Shown piece after piece: positions 1 through 9,599 of a DNA stretch of 64,000 nucleotides. Source of the stretch: an uncultured Selenomonadales bacterium (GTDB taxonomy: Bacteria; Bacillota; Negativicutes; Selenomonadales; Selenomonadaceae). The stretch spans positions 19,286-83,285 of the forward strand of contig CAMJMR010000004.1 of assembly GCA_946407095.1 (NCBI GenBank). The letters run 5' to 3'. The notes beneath the pieces are model-generated. The model was not told the origin of the DNA. It ran no database searches and saw only the letters and a list, made by a program, of their open reading frames with translations. The position numbers and the translations under genes were made by a program. Position 1 is the stretch's first letter. Every line of letters begins with the position of its first letter.

Positions 1-3000
1 GCGTATATCAGCTCGTTCAGGGGCACGGCCGCCAATGTCATCACGGGCAACCATACGCTTTATGTCAACGGCTCGCCTCTAAGCGGCACCTCCGAAAGCG
101 ACGACAGCTCGACGCCTTCAACCGTTGTCACTGCGCTCAACATTGACAACACCGTCAACCACACGCTGATTCAAGGCACGACGTTAAACGACACGATAAT
201 CAACGGCGGCACGCGCGTCACGATAGCGGGGCTCGCGGGCAACGACGTCATAACCAACGCCGTCGACAGCTCGTTGACTGCGGCAAGCTTGGGCAATTCA
301 ATCGACGCGGGCGCGGGCAACGACGCGATTTACAATTACCACACCTACAACCCGACACTGCTCGGCGGCGCGGGCAATGATACCGTCGTCGTGAGCAACG
401 GGCACTTGACTTACATCGACGGAGGCGCGGGCAACGATTCGATTATCGGAATGAATTTGGGCATTGAGTCCGACGATTGGGCTATGGGCGGCCACGCGAC
501 GATTCTCGGCGGCGCGGGCGCGGATTATATCAATCCTATCTACGCCAACAACGCCTCAATCGACGGCGGTGCAGGCAACGATACGCTCATCGTCCTGGGC
601 AAAGACGCGACGGTTAGCGGCGGCGCGGGCAATGACCGCATTACCTTGCCCGACTCCGCCACGCTCAAGGAAGGCGACGTGGAAGGTGCCGACGACGTTC
701 TTATCGTTTACAATTCGGGCGACGGCAACGACGTTATCAGCGGCTTTACTGCTGATTCTACGCTGTCAATCGGCGGCGCATCTTACACTTCGGCTGTAAG
801 CGGCGACAACGTCATCTTGACTGTCGGCAATGGTAAAATTACTTTACAAGGAGGAGCAACTATGGATGATTTGAACATTGTAGGAACGACAAGCTCGGAT
901 ACTGATACAGGCAGTGCCGCTCAAGGTGATTTGGGGGTAGCAACGTCCTTGGTCGGAGCAATGCTGTATCGCACGCCGGCAGGCTATCCCGTTATCGCGG
1001 GCATTGCATTAAACCCGACGGTATATCACGCCGACGAACCCGACAACTACACGGCGAAAGAAACGTGGACAATCGAATCGGCGGACGGCTTGGAACTCAG
1101 CGGCATACACTACACGCCCGAAAACTCCAACGACAAATGGGTCGTCATCATTCACGGCTACGGCCACAATCACAAGCACATGTATCCTTTCTTGGGATTC
1201 TACCTTGCGAACAACTACAACGTCTTGATGGTAGACCAACGCGCCGCCGGCGACTCGGAAGGCGACTGGCTGACCATGGGCACGGCTGAAAGTGCCGACA
1301 TTGCGCTTTGGACGCAAGAAATAGCCCGCCGCAATTCCGACTCAAAAATTACACTCTTCGGCGTGTCTATGGGTGCGGCAACCGCCATGCTCGCCGCCGC
1401 CCGCAATGATACCGCAAACGTCACGTCACTGGTCGAAGACTGCGGCTATTCAAACGTCGTCGAAGTAATAGACAACCTCAACAACCTCATCTTTAAAATA
1501 GACCAAGCGACGATTGATTTGACGCCCGACATTGCCGAAAGCTTGACGGGCTACAACTTGAAGGACGCCGCGCCGATAAATTCCATTGGCTCTGTCACAG
1601 TTCCGTCATTGTTCATCACGGGCACCAATGACAGCGTCGTTGCGCCTTCAATGCTCTCCGCCCTGTATGACGCTTCGGGCGCGGACGTGAAGGAAACATT
1701 TATTGTCGAAGGCGCGAATCACGGCTTAGCCGGTTTGTCTGACCCCGTTGGCTACTCCAATGCCGTGTTCCGTTTCATTGCCGAGGCGGACGAGGAAGGT
1801 TGGGAAACCGAAAACATAACCGACGGCATTTCCCTGCGCGGCACGTCCTACAACGACACGATAACCAACTACGGCTCGAACGTCACGATAGACGCGCTCG
1901 GCGGCGACGACTTCCTTGTCAACGACGTCGACAGCTCCGTCACGACGGCGGGCACAGGCAACTTAATCTACGTGGGCGACGGCAACGATACGATTTACAA
2001 TCACCACAGCTACCGCCCGACACTCATTGGCGGCAACGGCAACGATTCAATCGTCGTGAGCCGCGGGCACCTGACTTACGTCGAAGGCAACGCGGGCAAC
2101 GATACGATTATCGGGCGCAAGGTGGACACCATTACCGGCAGCGATTGGGAAATCGGCGGCTACGCGACAGTCCTGGGCGGCGAAGGCAACGACTATATTG
2201 ACACGGGCTATTCCAACAGCGCGTCAATCGACGGCGGCGAAGGCAACGATACCATCTACGCAAGCGGCAACCGCATAACGATTAACGGCGGCGAAGGCAG
2301 GAACTTAATCGGCGTTTTGCCGTCAAGCCTAGACGCCGACAACGCCTGCGCTTACATCGTCTTCAACGGCAACACGACCGTCGAAGGCTTCAAGACGGGC
2401 TGGGGCAACGGCACCGATACCGTTTACATCCCCGGCGACCCTGCCGGCGTTGATTTCCTATCGGGCGGCTTGACTTTCTACAACGGCAACGACACCGTGG
2501 CTCTGCAAGGCGTGACGTCGACCGCGAAAGTCAACCTCTACCACGAGAACAGACAAATGCTCAATAAGGGCGTCTTCATTGCCGCCAACGATTGGTACAG
2601 CGTCGAAAGCGGCGACTTGACCGTCAAGAGCGGCGAAGAAGTTTACTTCGTGGGCTCGACGGCGAGGAATAATCACGGCGTCGACTTCAGCGGCATTTCA
2701 AGCAATCTCAACGTCACGCTGGACACCGCCTACATTGACAGCGAAGACTATGTGCCCGGCACGAAAATCTGGATTAACAGCGTCTATTCGATACGCGGCG
2801 GCGCGGGCAACACGACAATCACGGGCTCGGCGAAGAGCGACACGATTATCGCGGGCACGGGCAGGACGACAATCGACGGCGCGGGCGGCAACGACAGAAT
2901 CAGTCTCGGCTCTGCGGCGGCTTTGGTTAAGTACAGCAGCGGCGGCGGCAACGATTCGATTTACGGCTTCAATGCCAATTCGACGATTTCAATCGGCGGC

Positions 3001-4230
3001 GGCAGATACTCAAGCGCAACAAGCGGCGACGATTTGATTTTGACTGTCGGCAACGATAAGGTGACACTGTTCGGCGCGGCAGACGTAACGAATCCTCACA
3101 TCATCGGCACTTTGGCAGGCAGCGGCACTTCGACGACGGGCGGCGGCTCAAGCTCAACGACGAGCGGCGGCGGTTCAAGCTCAACAACAAGCGGCGGCGG
3201 CTCTTCGACGAGTGAAGACGATAAAAAAGCCCTCTTCGGCGCGGATGACAGCCGGTCGTTCGGAACGAGCACCACTTCAAGCGTAACGACGAGCGGCGGC
3301 GGTGCCTACGTCAGACCGACGATAAGCGGCGGCAGCTCCACTTCGACGACGGAAAGCGGCTCCTCCACTTCCACGACGGAAAGCGGCAGCAGTTCTTCCA
3401 CTTCGAGAGTCAGCGGCGTTTCGACGACGACTGCGACGACTTCGACGGCAACGACGAGCGGCTCAAGCATAAGTCAGATGTGGCGCGAGTTGGCGGGGCT
3501 TGGTGCCGCTACTTCAACCATAACGACGACGAGCGGCGGCTCCTCCACTTCCACGACGACAAGCGGCGGTTCCTCCACTTCAACGACGACGAGCGCGAGT
3601 GATTATTCGTACACGGGCGGCGACGCGGTTATCAGCAACTACACGGCAGGCAAGAAGATAACCTTGGGCACGGCACCGACGGGCGGCACGTTCGTCAACG
3701 GCAATTTCGTCTTGAGTTCGGCGAGCGGCGATTTGGTCGTCGAGAATGCGACGGGCAAGGTTATAGAGTTCACGGACAGCGCGGGCAACCCCTATGCCAA
3801 GGCTTACGAGGCAAGTGCACCAGGCATTATCGACGGACGCGGGCTCGCGGGCTACGAGATAATCAACGGCTCTTCGTTGGGCAGCGATGCGATATACGCG
3901 GGCGACGGCGGCAGCCAACTGTGGGGCGGCAGCGGCACGGCGTCCGACTTGCTGGTCGGCGGAAACGGCTCCGATATATTCACGGGCGGCAGAACGCAAG
4001 GCGCGGACGTCTTCAGGAATGCCTCCTCGGCCGACGTCGTGAGACTGAATGACGCGACGTTGAGCGACATAATCGCGACGGCTGAAAACAACGGCTTGGT
4101 AGCGATAACGTTCAACAACGGCAACTCGGTTGCGATGCAGAGCACAGAGCTTTTGAGCGCGGCAGTCGTCTTGGCCGACAACTCGGCTTATCGCTACAAT
4201 CACTCGGCAAAATCTTGGCAGAACGCTTAA
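1..4230 (+). CDS. Giant RTX-repeat secreted protein with embedded alpha/beta hydrolase (5' end outside window)
   Basis: The frame is open from base 1, so the gene begins upstream; the first in-window TTG at 274 is not a credible start. It encodes many GGxGND-type calcium-binding RTX nonapeptides (for example GGAGNDT and DGGAGNDS). Between two RTX blocks lies an alpha/beta hydrolase of roughly 250 residues (about 1060-1790) with oxyanion motif IIHGYGH, nucleophile elbow GVSMGA (Ser codon 1366-1368), an acid in GTNDSVV (Asp 1630-1632) and a His in EGANHG (1720-1722). The blocks before (about 180-650) and after (about 1830-2300) the hydrolase resemble each other. A Ser/Thr/Gly-rich low-complexity linker runs from about 3110 to 3600, followed by a further RTX-like C-terminus. 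Proteins of this type are usually exported by type I secretion and act outside the cell; no transporter is visible here. The hydrolase substrate is unknown. Confidence 0.85.
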   Translation, partial: AYISSFRGTAANVITGNHTLYVNGSPLSGTSESDDSSTPSTVVTALNIDNTVNHTLIQGTTLNDTIINGGTRVTIAGLAGNDVITNAVDSSLTAASLGNSIDAGAGNDAIYNYHTYNPTLLGGAGNDTVVVSNGHLTYIDGGAGNDSIIGMNLGIESDDWAMGGHATILGGAGADYINPIYANNASIDGGAGNDTLIVLGKDATVSGGAGNDRITLPDSATLKEGDVEGADDVLIVYNSGDGNDVISGFTADSTLSIGGASYTSAVSGDNVILTVGNGKITLQGGATMDDLNIVGTTSSDTDTGSAAQGDLGVATSLVGAMLYRTPAGYPVIAGIALNPTVYHADEPDNYTAKETWTIESADGLELSGIHYTPENSNDKWVVIIHGYGHNHKHMYPFLGFYLANNYNVLMVDQRAAGDSEGDWLTMGTAESADIALWTQEIARRNSDSKITLFGVSMGAATAMLAAARNDTANVTSLVEDCGYSNVVEVIDNLNNLIFKIDQATIDLTPDIAESLTGYNLKDAAPINSIGSVTVPSLFITGTNDSVVAPSMLSALYDASGADVKETFIVEGANHGLAGLSDPVGYSNAVFRFIAEADEEGWETENITDGISLRGTSYNDTITNYGSNVTIDALGGDDFLVNDVDSSVTTAGTGNLIYVGDGNDTIYNHHSYRPTLIGGNGNDSIVVSRGHLTYVEGNAGNDTIIGRKVDTITGSDWEIGGYATVLGGEGNDYIDTGYSNSASIDGGEGNDTIYASGNRITINGGEGRNLIGVLPSSLDADNACAYIVFNGNTTVEGFKTGWGNGTDTVYIPGDPAGVDFLSGGLTFYNGNDTVALQGVTSTAKVNLYHENRQMLNKGVFIAANDWYSVESGDLTVKSGEEVYFVGSTARNNHGVDFSGISSNLNVTLDTAYIDSEDYVPGTKIWINSVYSIRGGAGNTTITGSAKSDTIIAGTGRTTIDGAGGNDRISLGSAAALVKYSSGGGNDSIYGFNANSTISIGGGRYSSATSGDDLILTVGNDKVTLFGAADVTNPHIIGTLAGSGTSTTGGGSSSTTSGGGSSSTTSGGGSSTSEDDKKALFGADDSRSFGTSTTSSVTTSGGGAYVRPTISGGSSTSTTESGSSTSTTESGSSSSTSRVSGVSTTTATTSTATTSGSSISQMWRELAGLGAATSTITTTSGGSSTSTTTSGGSSTSTTTSASDYSYTGGDAVISNYTAGKKITLGTAPTGGTFVNGNFVLSSASGDLVVENATGKVIEFTDSAGNPYAKAYEASAPGIIDGRGLAGYEIINGSSLGSDAIYAGDGGSQLWGGSGTASDLLVGGNGSDIFTGGRTQGADVFRNASSADVVRLNDATLSDIIATAENNGLVAITFNNGNSVAMQSTELLSAAVVLADNSAYRYNHSAKSWQNA

Positions 4231-4350
4231 TGACACGAGGCTAGCGCGCCCTGTGGGCAAGCGTATAAGCGCGGCGACTAACTGTAAATTTGTGAACGAC
4301 ACGGCGCGACCGCTGTTCCGCCGCTTCTAAAGCGGCTGGCAGACAGCGTA
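4231..4350. repeat. Short intergenic repeat family 2, copy 1
   Basis: It carries the shared core gcgaccgctgttc followed by a CCGCTT...AAGCGG hairpin, also seen near 54600 and 38350. It lies between the RTX gene and the terminator at 4380. The boundaries are approximate. Confidence 0.55.
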
Positions 4351-4379
4351 AAAATCTGCGCTACGGACAAAAAAATTTA

Positions 4380-4408
4380 CCCTCCGAAATTTCTCGGAGG
4401 GTTTTTTT
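4380..4408. terminator. Bidirectional rho-independent terminator
   Basis: The inverted repeat CCCTCCGA / TCGGAGGG is flanked by an A-rich stretch on the left and seven T on the right. It sits between the convergent RTX gene and the radical SAM gene and can serve both. Confidence 0.85.
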
Positions 4409-5750
4409 ATTGTGCAAGCACTGCTTGAATGTAAATGGCGCATTCCAATCGCTTGCGCTGAATTTCGCAACCGACTTCGTAAGGCTCTCGGATATCGCCG
4501 TTAAACAAATCGGCATTGGCGTGACAGCCGCCGCTACAGAAAAATTTCGCCCAACACTCACGGCATTTCGGCTTGTTGAAGATGTGCGACTCGCGAAAAT
4601 ATTTCAGCCAATGCCGCGCAGATTCGTCGACGCCGTCAAAGATATTGCCCAAGCGATACCGTTCACGCCCGACGAACTGATGGCAAGGATACAAATCGCC
4701 GTTCTCGGCAACCGCAAAGTATTCGTGCCCCGCGCCGCAGCCCGACAGCCTTTTCGCGACGCAAGAGCCGTTGTTCAAGTCAATGTTGAAGTGGAAGAAG
4801 AAAAAGCCGTTCCCTGCGCGGCGACGTTCAAGGTAAGCCTCGGTCAATCGGTCGTACTCTTCGCGAATGCGCGGCAAATGCTTTTCGGTCAGGGCAAGCG
4901 GCGAATCCTTGAGAACGACGGGCTCCACCGAAAGAATGTCGAAGCCCGCGTCGTGCGCGCTAAGGACGTCCTCCGTGAAGTCAAGGTTTCGATTCGTGTA
5001 GGTGCCGCGCAGATAGTAGTTGTCTCCGCCGCGACTTTCGACGAGCCGCTTGAAATTTTTCAGTACGCGGTCGTAACTGCCCTTGCCGCCGATGTCAGGC
5101 CTCATTGCGTCGTGAATCTCCTTGCGCCCGTCCAAGCTAAGCACCAAGGAAATATTGTTGTCGTTCAGCCAAGCGATTGCCTTGTCGTCGAGCAGAACGC
5201 CGTTTGTCGTCAGCGTCAGCTTGAAAATTTTGCCGGTGTCGACTTCGCGGCGGCGGACGTATTCCGTGACGGCTTTGACGGTGCGGAAATTAATCAGGGG
5301 TTCGCCGCCGAAAAAGTCGATTTCGCAGTGCTTGCGTATGCCCGAATTCTTGATGATGAAGTCAACCGCCGCGCGCCCCACCTCCTCCGACATAACGGCG
5401 CGGTGCCCGTAAGTGCCCTCGTTGCCGAAACAATATTTGCATCGGAGGTTGCAGTCTTGCGCGACCATGAGGCAAAGGCTTTTGACGACGCCGCGAGCGG
5501 CGAAAGTCGGCGGCACGTCGATTTCGGGCGCGAAAAGCTCTTCGGCGTCAATCAGCTGATGAAGTTCGCTTAGGACTTCGGAAACTTCGGCGGCGGGATA
5601 TTTGCCGGAAAACTTGCGCAAAATATCGGCGTCGTTCGAGCCGTCGAAGTCGTCAAGGATTTCGTAAGTCAGCGCGTCGATTAGGTGAACTGCGCCGCTG
5701 TTCACGTCGAGCAAAATAAAATCGTTGCCTTGCTTGAATTTATGAATCAT
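4407..5750 (-). CDS. scfB: SCIFF-type thioether peptide maturase (radical SAM/SPASM)
   Basis: 447 residues. The N-terminus (MIHKFKQGND, then LDVNSGAVH) matches my recollection of the SCIFF maturase family (CteB/ScfB), which forms Cys-to-Thr thioether links in a Cys-rich peptide. The radical SAM cluster motif CNLRCKYC lies at about residue 110, followed by FFGGEPL. A Cys-rich SPASM region follows (CGAGHEY, YPCHQF, CRECWAKFFCSGGC). The start at 5750 has AAGGAG upstream; a longer reading back to 5945 only translates the intergenic repeat and is rejected. The usual partner, a peptide of about 46 residues encoded directly upstream, was not found in 5751-6065. Either the precursor lies elsewhere or this is a divergent SPASM enzyme. 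Confidence 0.8.
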   Translation of the reverse strand: MIHKFKQGNDFILLDVNSGAVHLIDALTYEILDDFDGSNDADILRKFSGKYPAAEVSEVLSELHQLIDAEELFAPEIDVPPTFAARGVVKSLCLMVAQDCNLRCKYCFGNEGTYGHRAVMSEEVGRAAVDFIIKNSGIRKHCEIDFFGGEPLINFRTVKAVTEYVRRREVDTGKIFKLTLTTNGVLLDDKAIAWLNDNNISLVLSLDGRKEIHDAMRPDIGGKGSYDRVLKNFKRLVESRGGDNYYLRGTYTNRNLDFTEDVLSAHDAGFDILSVEPVVLKDSPLALTEKHLPRIREEYDRLTEAYLERRRAGNGFFFFHFNIDLNNGSCVAKRLSGCGAGHEYFAVAENGDLYPCHQFVGRERYRLGNIFDGVDESARHWLKYFRESHIFNKPKCRECWAKFFCSGGCHANADLFNGDIREPYEVGCEIQRKRLECAIYIQAVLAQ

Positions 5751-5784
5751 CTGGTTAAAAGTCTCCTTGAGATTAGGATTAGTT

Positions 5785-6075
5785 GCAAAGAACGAGGCCG
5801 CCCAAGGACGGGCGGCCGTCGCCGACGCTTTTGCGTGACGCAAAAACCGTCGGCGCAACCACGCTGAAAATATCGGACGGCGCGGGTTACGTCCCTTCGC
5901 CCCACGCGTAGTGGCGGTTTTCTTTGCTACTTTCTTTGTCCGCACAAAGAAAGTAGATCCTAAACATAAAAATCAAGATTAATCGAATCGAAGGGACGCG
6001 CCCGCCGCCACGATAAGCCCAAGCTGTCTTTGAGCCCTTTTGCTTAGCCAACGAAAGGGCGGCTATCACGTTGAC
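5785..6075 (+). repeat. Intergenic modular hairpin repeat, copy A
   Basis: This fills the 315-bp gap between two minus-strand genes. In order it carries the GAGGCCGCC palindrome module, a GCCGACG.../CGTCGGC hairpin, the CCACGCGTAGTGG hairpin, the paired CTTTCTTTG/CAAAGAAAG arms, and the terminal module GCTGTCTTTGAGCCC...AAAGGGC. Its right end overlaps the last codons of the gene ending at 6066. Confidence 0.85.
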
Positions 6076-8054
6076 CCGCCGAAGAATAGACCCTTCGTTA
6101 TGAGCCACCAAGCAACCGTCCGAATGGCACCGATAACCTTCAAAGCATGAGCGCGTTCGTCAGTCAAGTTTACGTCGTTGAGCTCGTTGGAGGCCACGTG
6201 CGGCAACAGTTCGATAACATCGGCGTCAATCTGCCCCGCAACCTTCGACGTGACAAAAGCCTGATTGTTGAAGCCGACGCCGTCACTGTCGAAGAGACTC
6301 GGCGCGATTGAGTAGTAGGCAAAATCTTTCGGCGCAATGAGTTCGATAAGCGTTGGGACGATTGAAATATGGTCGCCGACGGCATCGGGCGGAAGAATTT
6401 CCTTTGTAATGCCCGCGCCGTAAAGCACGAACGGCACGCTTTGATGTTCAAAGATGGTCGGGTGCGTCGAAGGGTCGCAACGGACGGCATGGTCGCCCGT
6501 CACGACGAAAATGCTTTCGGGGTGCTTTTGAGCGGCGGCGCGGACAAAATTCGTGATAACCTCGTCCATGTACCAGTAATGCCCCAACTCGGTCGCCAGC
6601 TGATTCACGTCGTCGACGTTGGGCAACTTCTTGAGAGCCTCCGTCACGGCGTCGATATGATAGCCTTCCGCCGCCAAGTCAAGATTATACGGCGGGTGAT
6701 TGGTCGTCGTCATAATCAGGTGAACGGTCGGCGGCTCTTCGTCCAGGTGGGCAAGCAGCGCGTTGAAAAGATTTTCATCCTTCGTGCCCCAAGTTGTCTG
6801 CTTAGGCGCGTTGAAGTCGGGATAGCCGTAAAAGTTGTCGAAGCCTTGAGCCAACGACATTTTGGCTATCGAATCCCAACTTGGCATACCGCCGTACCAA
6901 AAGTCGACGTTGTAGCCGAGTTCCTTGAAGGCGGGCGCCATAGACGTGATATAAAGGCGTTCGTAGGTGCGCGCCTGGTAATTGACTTTGATATTGACGT
7001 CGGGCAAGCCCGTCACGAGTCCGTTAATCGCGGTCGACGTGAAATCGCCGTTGGGCATGAAGTTTCGGCTGTAGTAGCAATTTTCCTCCGCGATAAGCGA
7101 CTTGATGCCTTCGGCGATTAAAAGTTCGTCGTACTTGCCGAGCAACGGCCATTGCATGAAAGTTTCGCCGAGGATAATGAAAATGTGGCGCGGCTTTTGA
7201 ATGCGATTGCCCGCCGCCTTGCGTTCAAGGTAGGGCGCAAGATTTTGTTCGGTAAGCTCCTTGTTGACGGCGATAATCTGCGCGGCCTCCGCGATTTTGG
7301 ATTGGTCGACGCCGGAAATTTCGCCCGCCTCCATGCGCTTGGCTATGGCGCGCGCCCGGTACAAAGCTTGCGCGTCGTCGAGAATGCATTCGTTCAAAAA
7401 GTCGTCAGTCGTGACGCCCGCATTTTCCCAATTTATCCCGCTTGAGTAGGTGAAGCTCCCGCCGAAGCGCACGAACAGCCCGAACAGGAAAATCGCTACG
7501 ACGAGCCCCGCGCTGAAGCCCGCGACTTTGGTTTTGCCGACGAGTTCGGGCAACGGGTAAGTCTTCAGAATCAGCAGACGGCTCAAAGCGGCGATACAAA
7601 GCAAAGTCAACAGCACCGCGACCAAAAATCTCCACGCCACGCCGTATTCTTGGAACATCGTCACGATTATCGACCATAAGTCGTCGTGAAAGCCCTGGAC
7701 GACTTCCAGCCCGAAGGTCGATTGGAAGGCGCGATAATACGGGAAGCGCAGCATGAACAGCAACGAGAATATCAGCGACGCGACAATCCCGATAAGCAGC
7801 CGCAGCCGAGCCGTCAAGCCGCCGATTGTCACGAACACGAACGACAACAGCGTCACCGCGCCCGCCGTCTTCAAACTCAAGCGCAAGCCCGCGAACATCG
7901 CCGACAAGACTTGCGTCGCGCCCGAATCCGCGCTGATGTGATTCGACATGAAAAAAATAAACAGTCCGCGATAAATTTCAAGCAAAATCAGCACGAACGC
8001 GAACAATCGCAAATCGCGCTGAATGCCGTCGAAAAATCTTTTCAGGAACGTCAA
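6066..8054 (-). CDS. LTA synthase/phosphoethanolamine transferase-like membrane phosphotransferase
   Basis: 662 residues, TTG start at 8054 with AAGGAG seven bases upstream. The first 200 or so residues are hydrophobic with several predicted membrane segments. The C-terminal half is an alkaline-phosphatase/sulfatase-superfamily domain with metal-ligand motif ILGETF, a nucleophile region NGDFTSTAING with candidate catalytic Thr, and a distal VVTGDHAV motif. The family (LtaS, MdoB, EptA-like) moves phosphoglycerol or phosphoethanolamine onto envelope glycans or lipids at the outer face of the inner membrane. Placed directly after a heptosyltransferase, it may decorate LPS core or lipid A. The donor and acceptor cannot be told from sequence. 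The terminal Ser-Thr-stop comes from the adjoining repeat. Confidence 0.75.
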   Translation of the reverse strand: MTFLKRFFDGIQRDLRLFAFVLILLEIYRGLFIFFMSNHISADSGATQVLSAMFAGLRLSLKTAGAVTLLSFVFVTIGGLTARLRLLIGIVASLIFSLLFMLRFPYYRAFQSTFGLEVVQGFHDDLWSIIVTMFQEYGVAWRFLVAVLLTLLCIAALSRLLILKTYPLPELVGKTKVAGFSAGLVVAIFLFGLFVRFGGSFTYSSGINWENAGVTTDDFLNECILDDAQALYRARAIAKRMEAGEISGVDQSKIAEAAQIIAVNKELTEQNLAPYLERKAAGNRIQKPRHIFIILGETFMQWPLLGKYDELLIAEGIKSLIAEENCYYSRNFMPNGDFTSTAINGLVTGLPDVNIKVNYQARTYERLYITSMAPAFKELGYNVDFWYGGMPSWDSIAKMSLAQGFDNFYGYPDFNAPKQTTWGTKDENLFNALLAHLDEEPPTVHLIMTTTNHPPYNLDLAAEGYHIDAVTEALKKLPNVDDVNQLATELGHYWYMDEVITNFVRAAAQKHPESIFVVTGDHAVRCDPSTHPTIFEHQSVPFVLYGAGITKEILPPDAVGDHISIVPTLIELIAPKDFAYYSIAPSLFDSDGVGFNNQAFVTSKVAGQIDADVIELLPHVASNELNDVNLTDERAHALKVIGAIRTVAWWLITKGLFFGGST

Positions 8055-8068
8055 GGCGAGGCTCCTTC

Positions 8069-9094
8069 CTAGCTCATTGATTCGATTTTCTGTTTGACGA
8101 AGCTGACGGGGATTTTCTCAAGGCAAATTTCTTTTTTGGGGCAAGCGCGTTTCCAACAGCCCTTGCACGGCCGCTCCACTTCGATGACGTTTTGCAGTTG
8201 CCCGAAAGCTCCGTTGCGTTCGACGTTCGTTGGACCCATAAGCATAATCGTCCGAACGCCCAAAGCCGCGCTCAAATGGACGGGACCCGTGTCGCCGCCT
8301 ATCACGAGCCGCGAACTCCTGAGCACATGGGCAAGTTGCGGAATGTTCGTGCGGTTAATCAGATTAATCGGCGGGATTTCCATTTTGGCCTCGATTTCTT
8401 GGGCGATTTGATTGTCCAGGTCTCCGTTGCCGATAAGAATCGGAATGACGGCAAGCTGATAAAACCAATCGCCCAGCGCGGCGAAATTTTCGGCAGGCCA
8501 ACGCTTATTCGGCCAATTAGCTCCGACGACGAACGCAACGTAAGGATTACCCTCGCGAATGCCGGCGTGTTCCATAATGGCGCGCGCCTTTTCCGACTCC
8601 TCGACGGGCACTTGAATCGGAAAGACGACTTCATTGACGACGCAGCCGACAGCCCGCGCCGTGTCCAAGTAGCGTTCGACGATATGCCCCTCCGCGTTCT
8701 CGCCGACGACCGGCGTTGAAATTTTGTCGCTCATCTCGCGCATGTTGCAAATGCCCAGCTTGATGTTCGACTTCGCGAAGAAAGCTATCGCCGCCGACTT
8801 GAACAGCCCTTGCAAGTCCAAAACCGCGTCGTAGCTTTGCTCCTGCAGCTCGTGCTTGAAAGGGAAGAATTCCTTCATGAAGCCTTTGAGCGTGCGGAAG
8901 TCTTTCTTCTTGAAGAGAATGATTTTGTCGACGCAAGGATTCATCTTGAGCAAGTCAAGACTCGGCGGCTCGACGACCCAAGTCAATTTTGCCTCCGGAA
9001 AAGTTTCTTTTATCGCGTAGCTGACGGGCAGGGCGTGAATCACGTCGCCCATCGCGCTAAGCTTGACGATTAAAACGTTTTTCAAGTCTTCCAT
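8069..9094 (-). CDS. ADP-heptose:LPS heptosyltransferase (GT9)
   Basis: 341 residues. The N-terminus NVLIVKLSAMGDVIHALP is typical of WaaC/WaaF glycosyltransferases, which add L,D-heptose to the inner core of LPS at the cytoplasmic face. GGDTGPVHLSAALG is the C-terminal donor-site motif. The end carries a Cys-rich CKGCWKRACPKKEIC segment. The start at 9094 lies one base beyond the stop of the upstream adenylyltransferase, so the genes are tightly coupled. Its neighbours make the ADP-heptose donor, which supports the call. Whether it acts as heptosyltransferase I or II is open. Confidence 0.85.
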   Translation of the reverse strand: MEDLKNVLIVKLSAMGDVIHALPVSYAIKETFPEAKLTWVVEPPSLDLLKMNPCVDKIILFKKKDFRTLKGFMKEFFPFKHELQEQSYDAVLDLQGLFKSAAIAFFAKSNIKLGICNMREMSDKISTPVVGENAEGHIVERYLDTARAVGCVVNEVVFPIQVPVEESEKARAIMEHAGIREGNPYVAFVVGANWPNKRWPAENFAALGDWFYQLAVIPILIGNGDLDNQIAQEIEAKMEIPPINLINRTNIPQLAHVLRSSRLVIGGDTGPVHLSAALGVRTIMLMGPTNVERNGAFGQLQNVIEVERPCKGCWKRACPKKEICLEKIPVSFVKQKIESMS

Positions 9095-9095
9095 G

Positions 9096-9566
9096 TCATT
9101 TAAGCCCCGCTTGAATTTTTTCAATGACGTTGGTGGTTGAGCGCCCTGCAACCAAATTCACCAGCTCGACGCGCCCGCCGCAGCTTTGAACGATTTTTGC
9201 TTCGGGCAACGTCGCCAAAGTGTAGTCGCCGCCCTTGACGTAGACGTTCGGCTTGACTTCGGCGATTAAACTTTCGGCAGTCGCCTCTCCGAAAAAAATC
9301 ACGTGGTCGACGACCTTCAAGCCCAACAGAACTTCTGCGCGGTCGTCTTGGCAGTTTATCGGACGATTCGCGCCTTTGAGCCGCTTGACCGAATCATCGG
9401 TATTGAGCCCGACAATCAACACGTCGCCGAAATTTTTGGCAGTCGTAAGGTAGCGGACGTGCCCCGCGTGAATTATATCGAAGCAGCCGTTGGTGAAGAC
9501 GATTTGCTTGCCTTGCCGCCTCAAGTCTTCGCAAACCTGCGCGGCGTCTTTTCTGTCGATTAACAT
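9096..9566 (-). CDS. hldC: D-glycero-beta-D-manno-heptose 1-phosphate adenylyltransferase
   Basis: 156 residues. FTNGCFDIIHAGHVRYL holds the nucleotidyltransferase HxGH signature. This enzyme converts heptose 1-phosphate plus ATP to ADP-heptose, corresponding to the C-terminal half of E. coli HldE. Here it is a separate gene, with the kinase half (9833-10831) upstream across a 266-bp gap holding repeat copy B. The ATG at 9566 has GGGAG eight bases upstream. It is followed without gap by the heptosyltransferase that uses the product. Confidence 0.9.
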   Translation of the reverse strand: MLIDRKDAAQVCEDLRRQGKQIVFTNGCFDIIHAGHVRYLTTAKNFGDVLIVGLNTDDSVKRLKGANRPINCQDDRAEVLLGLKVVDHVIFFGEATAESLIAEVKPNVYVKGGDYTLATLPEAKIVQSCGGRVELVNLVAGRSTTNVIEKIQAGLK

Positions 9567-9599
9567 TTACAAAGCTCCCTTGAAATTTACGAAACAACT

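Noticed and set aside
3580..4302. 240-residue minus-strand frame
   Set aside because: It is an antisense shadow of the RTX gene, with no ribosome site and low-complexity composition.
4410..5573. 387-residue plus-strand frame
   Set aside because: Antisense shadow of the radical SAM gene, whose motifs are unmistakable.
5751..5945. N-terminal extension of the SCIFF-type maturase
   Set aside because: It translates repeat copy A, and a proper ribosome site lies before 5750.
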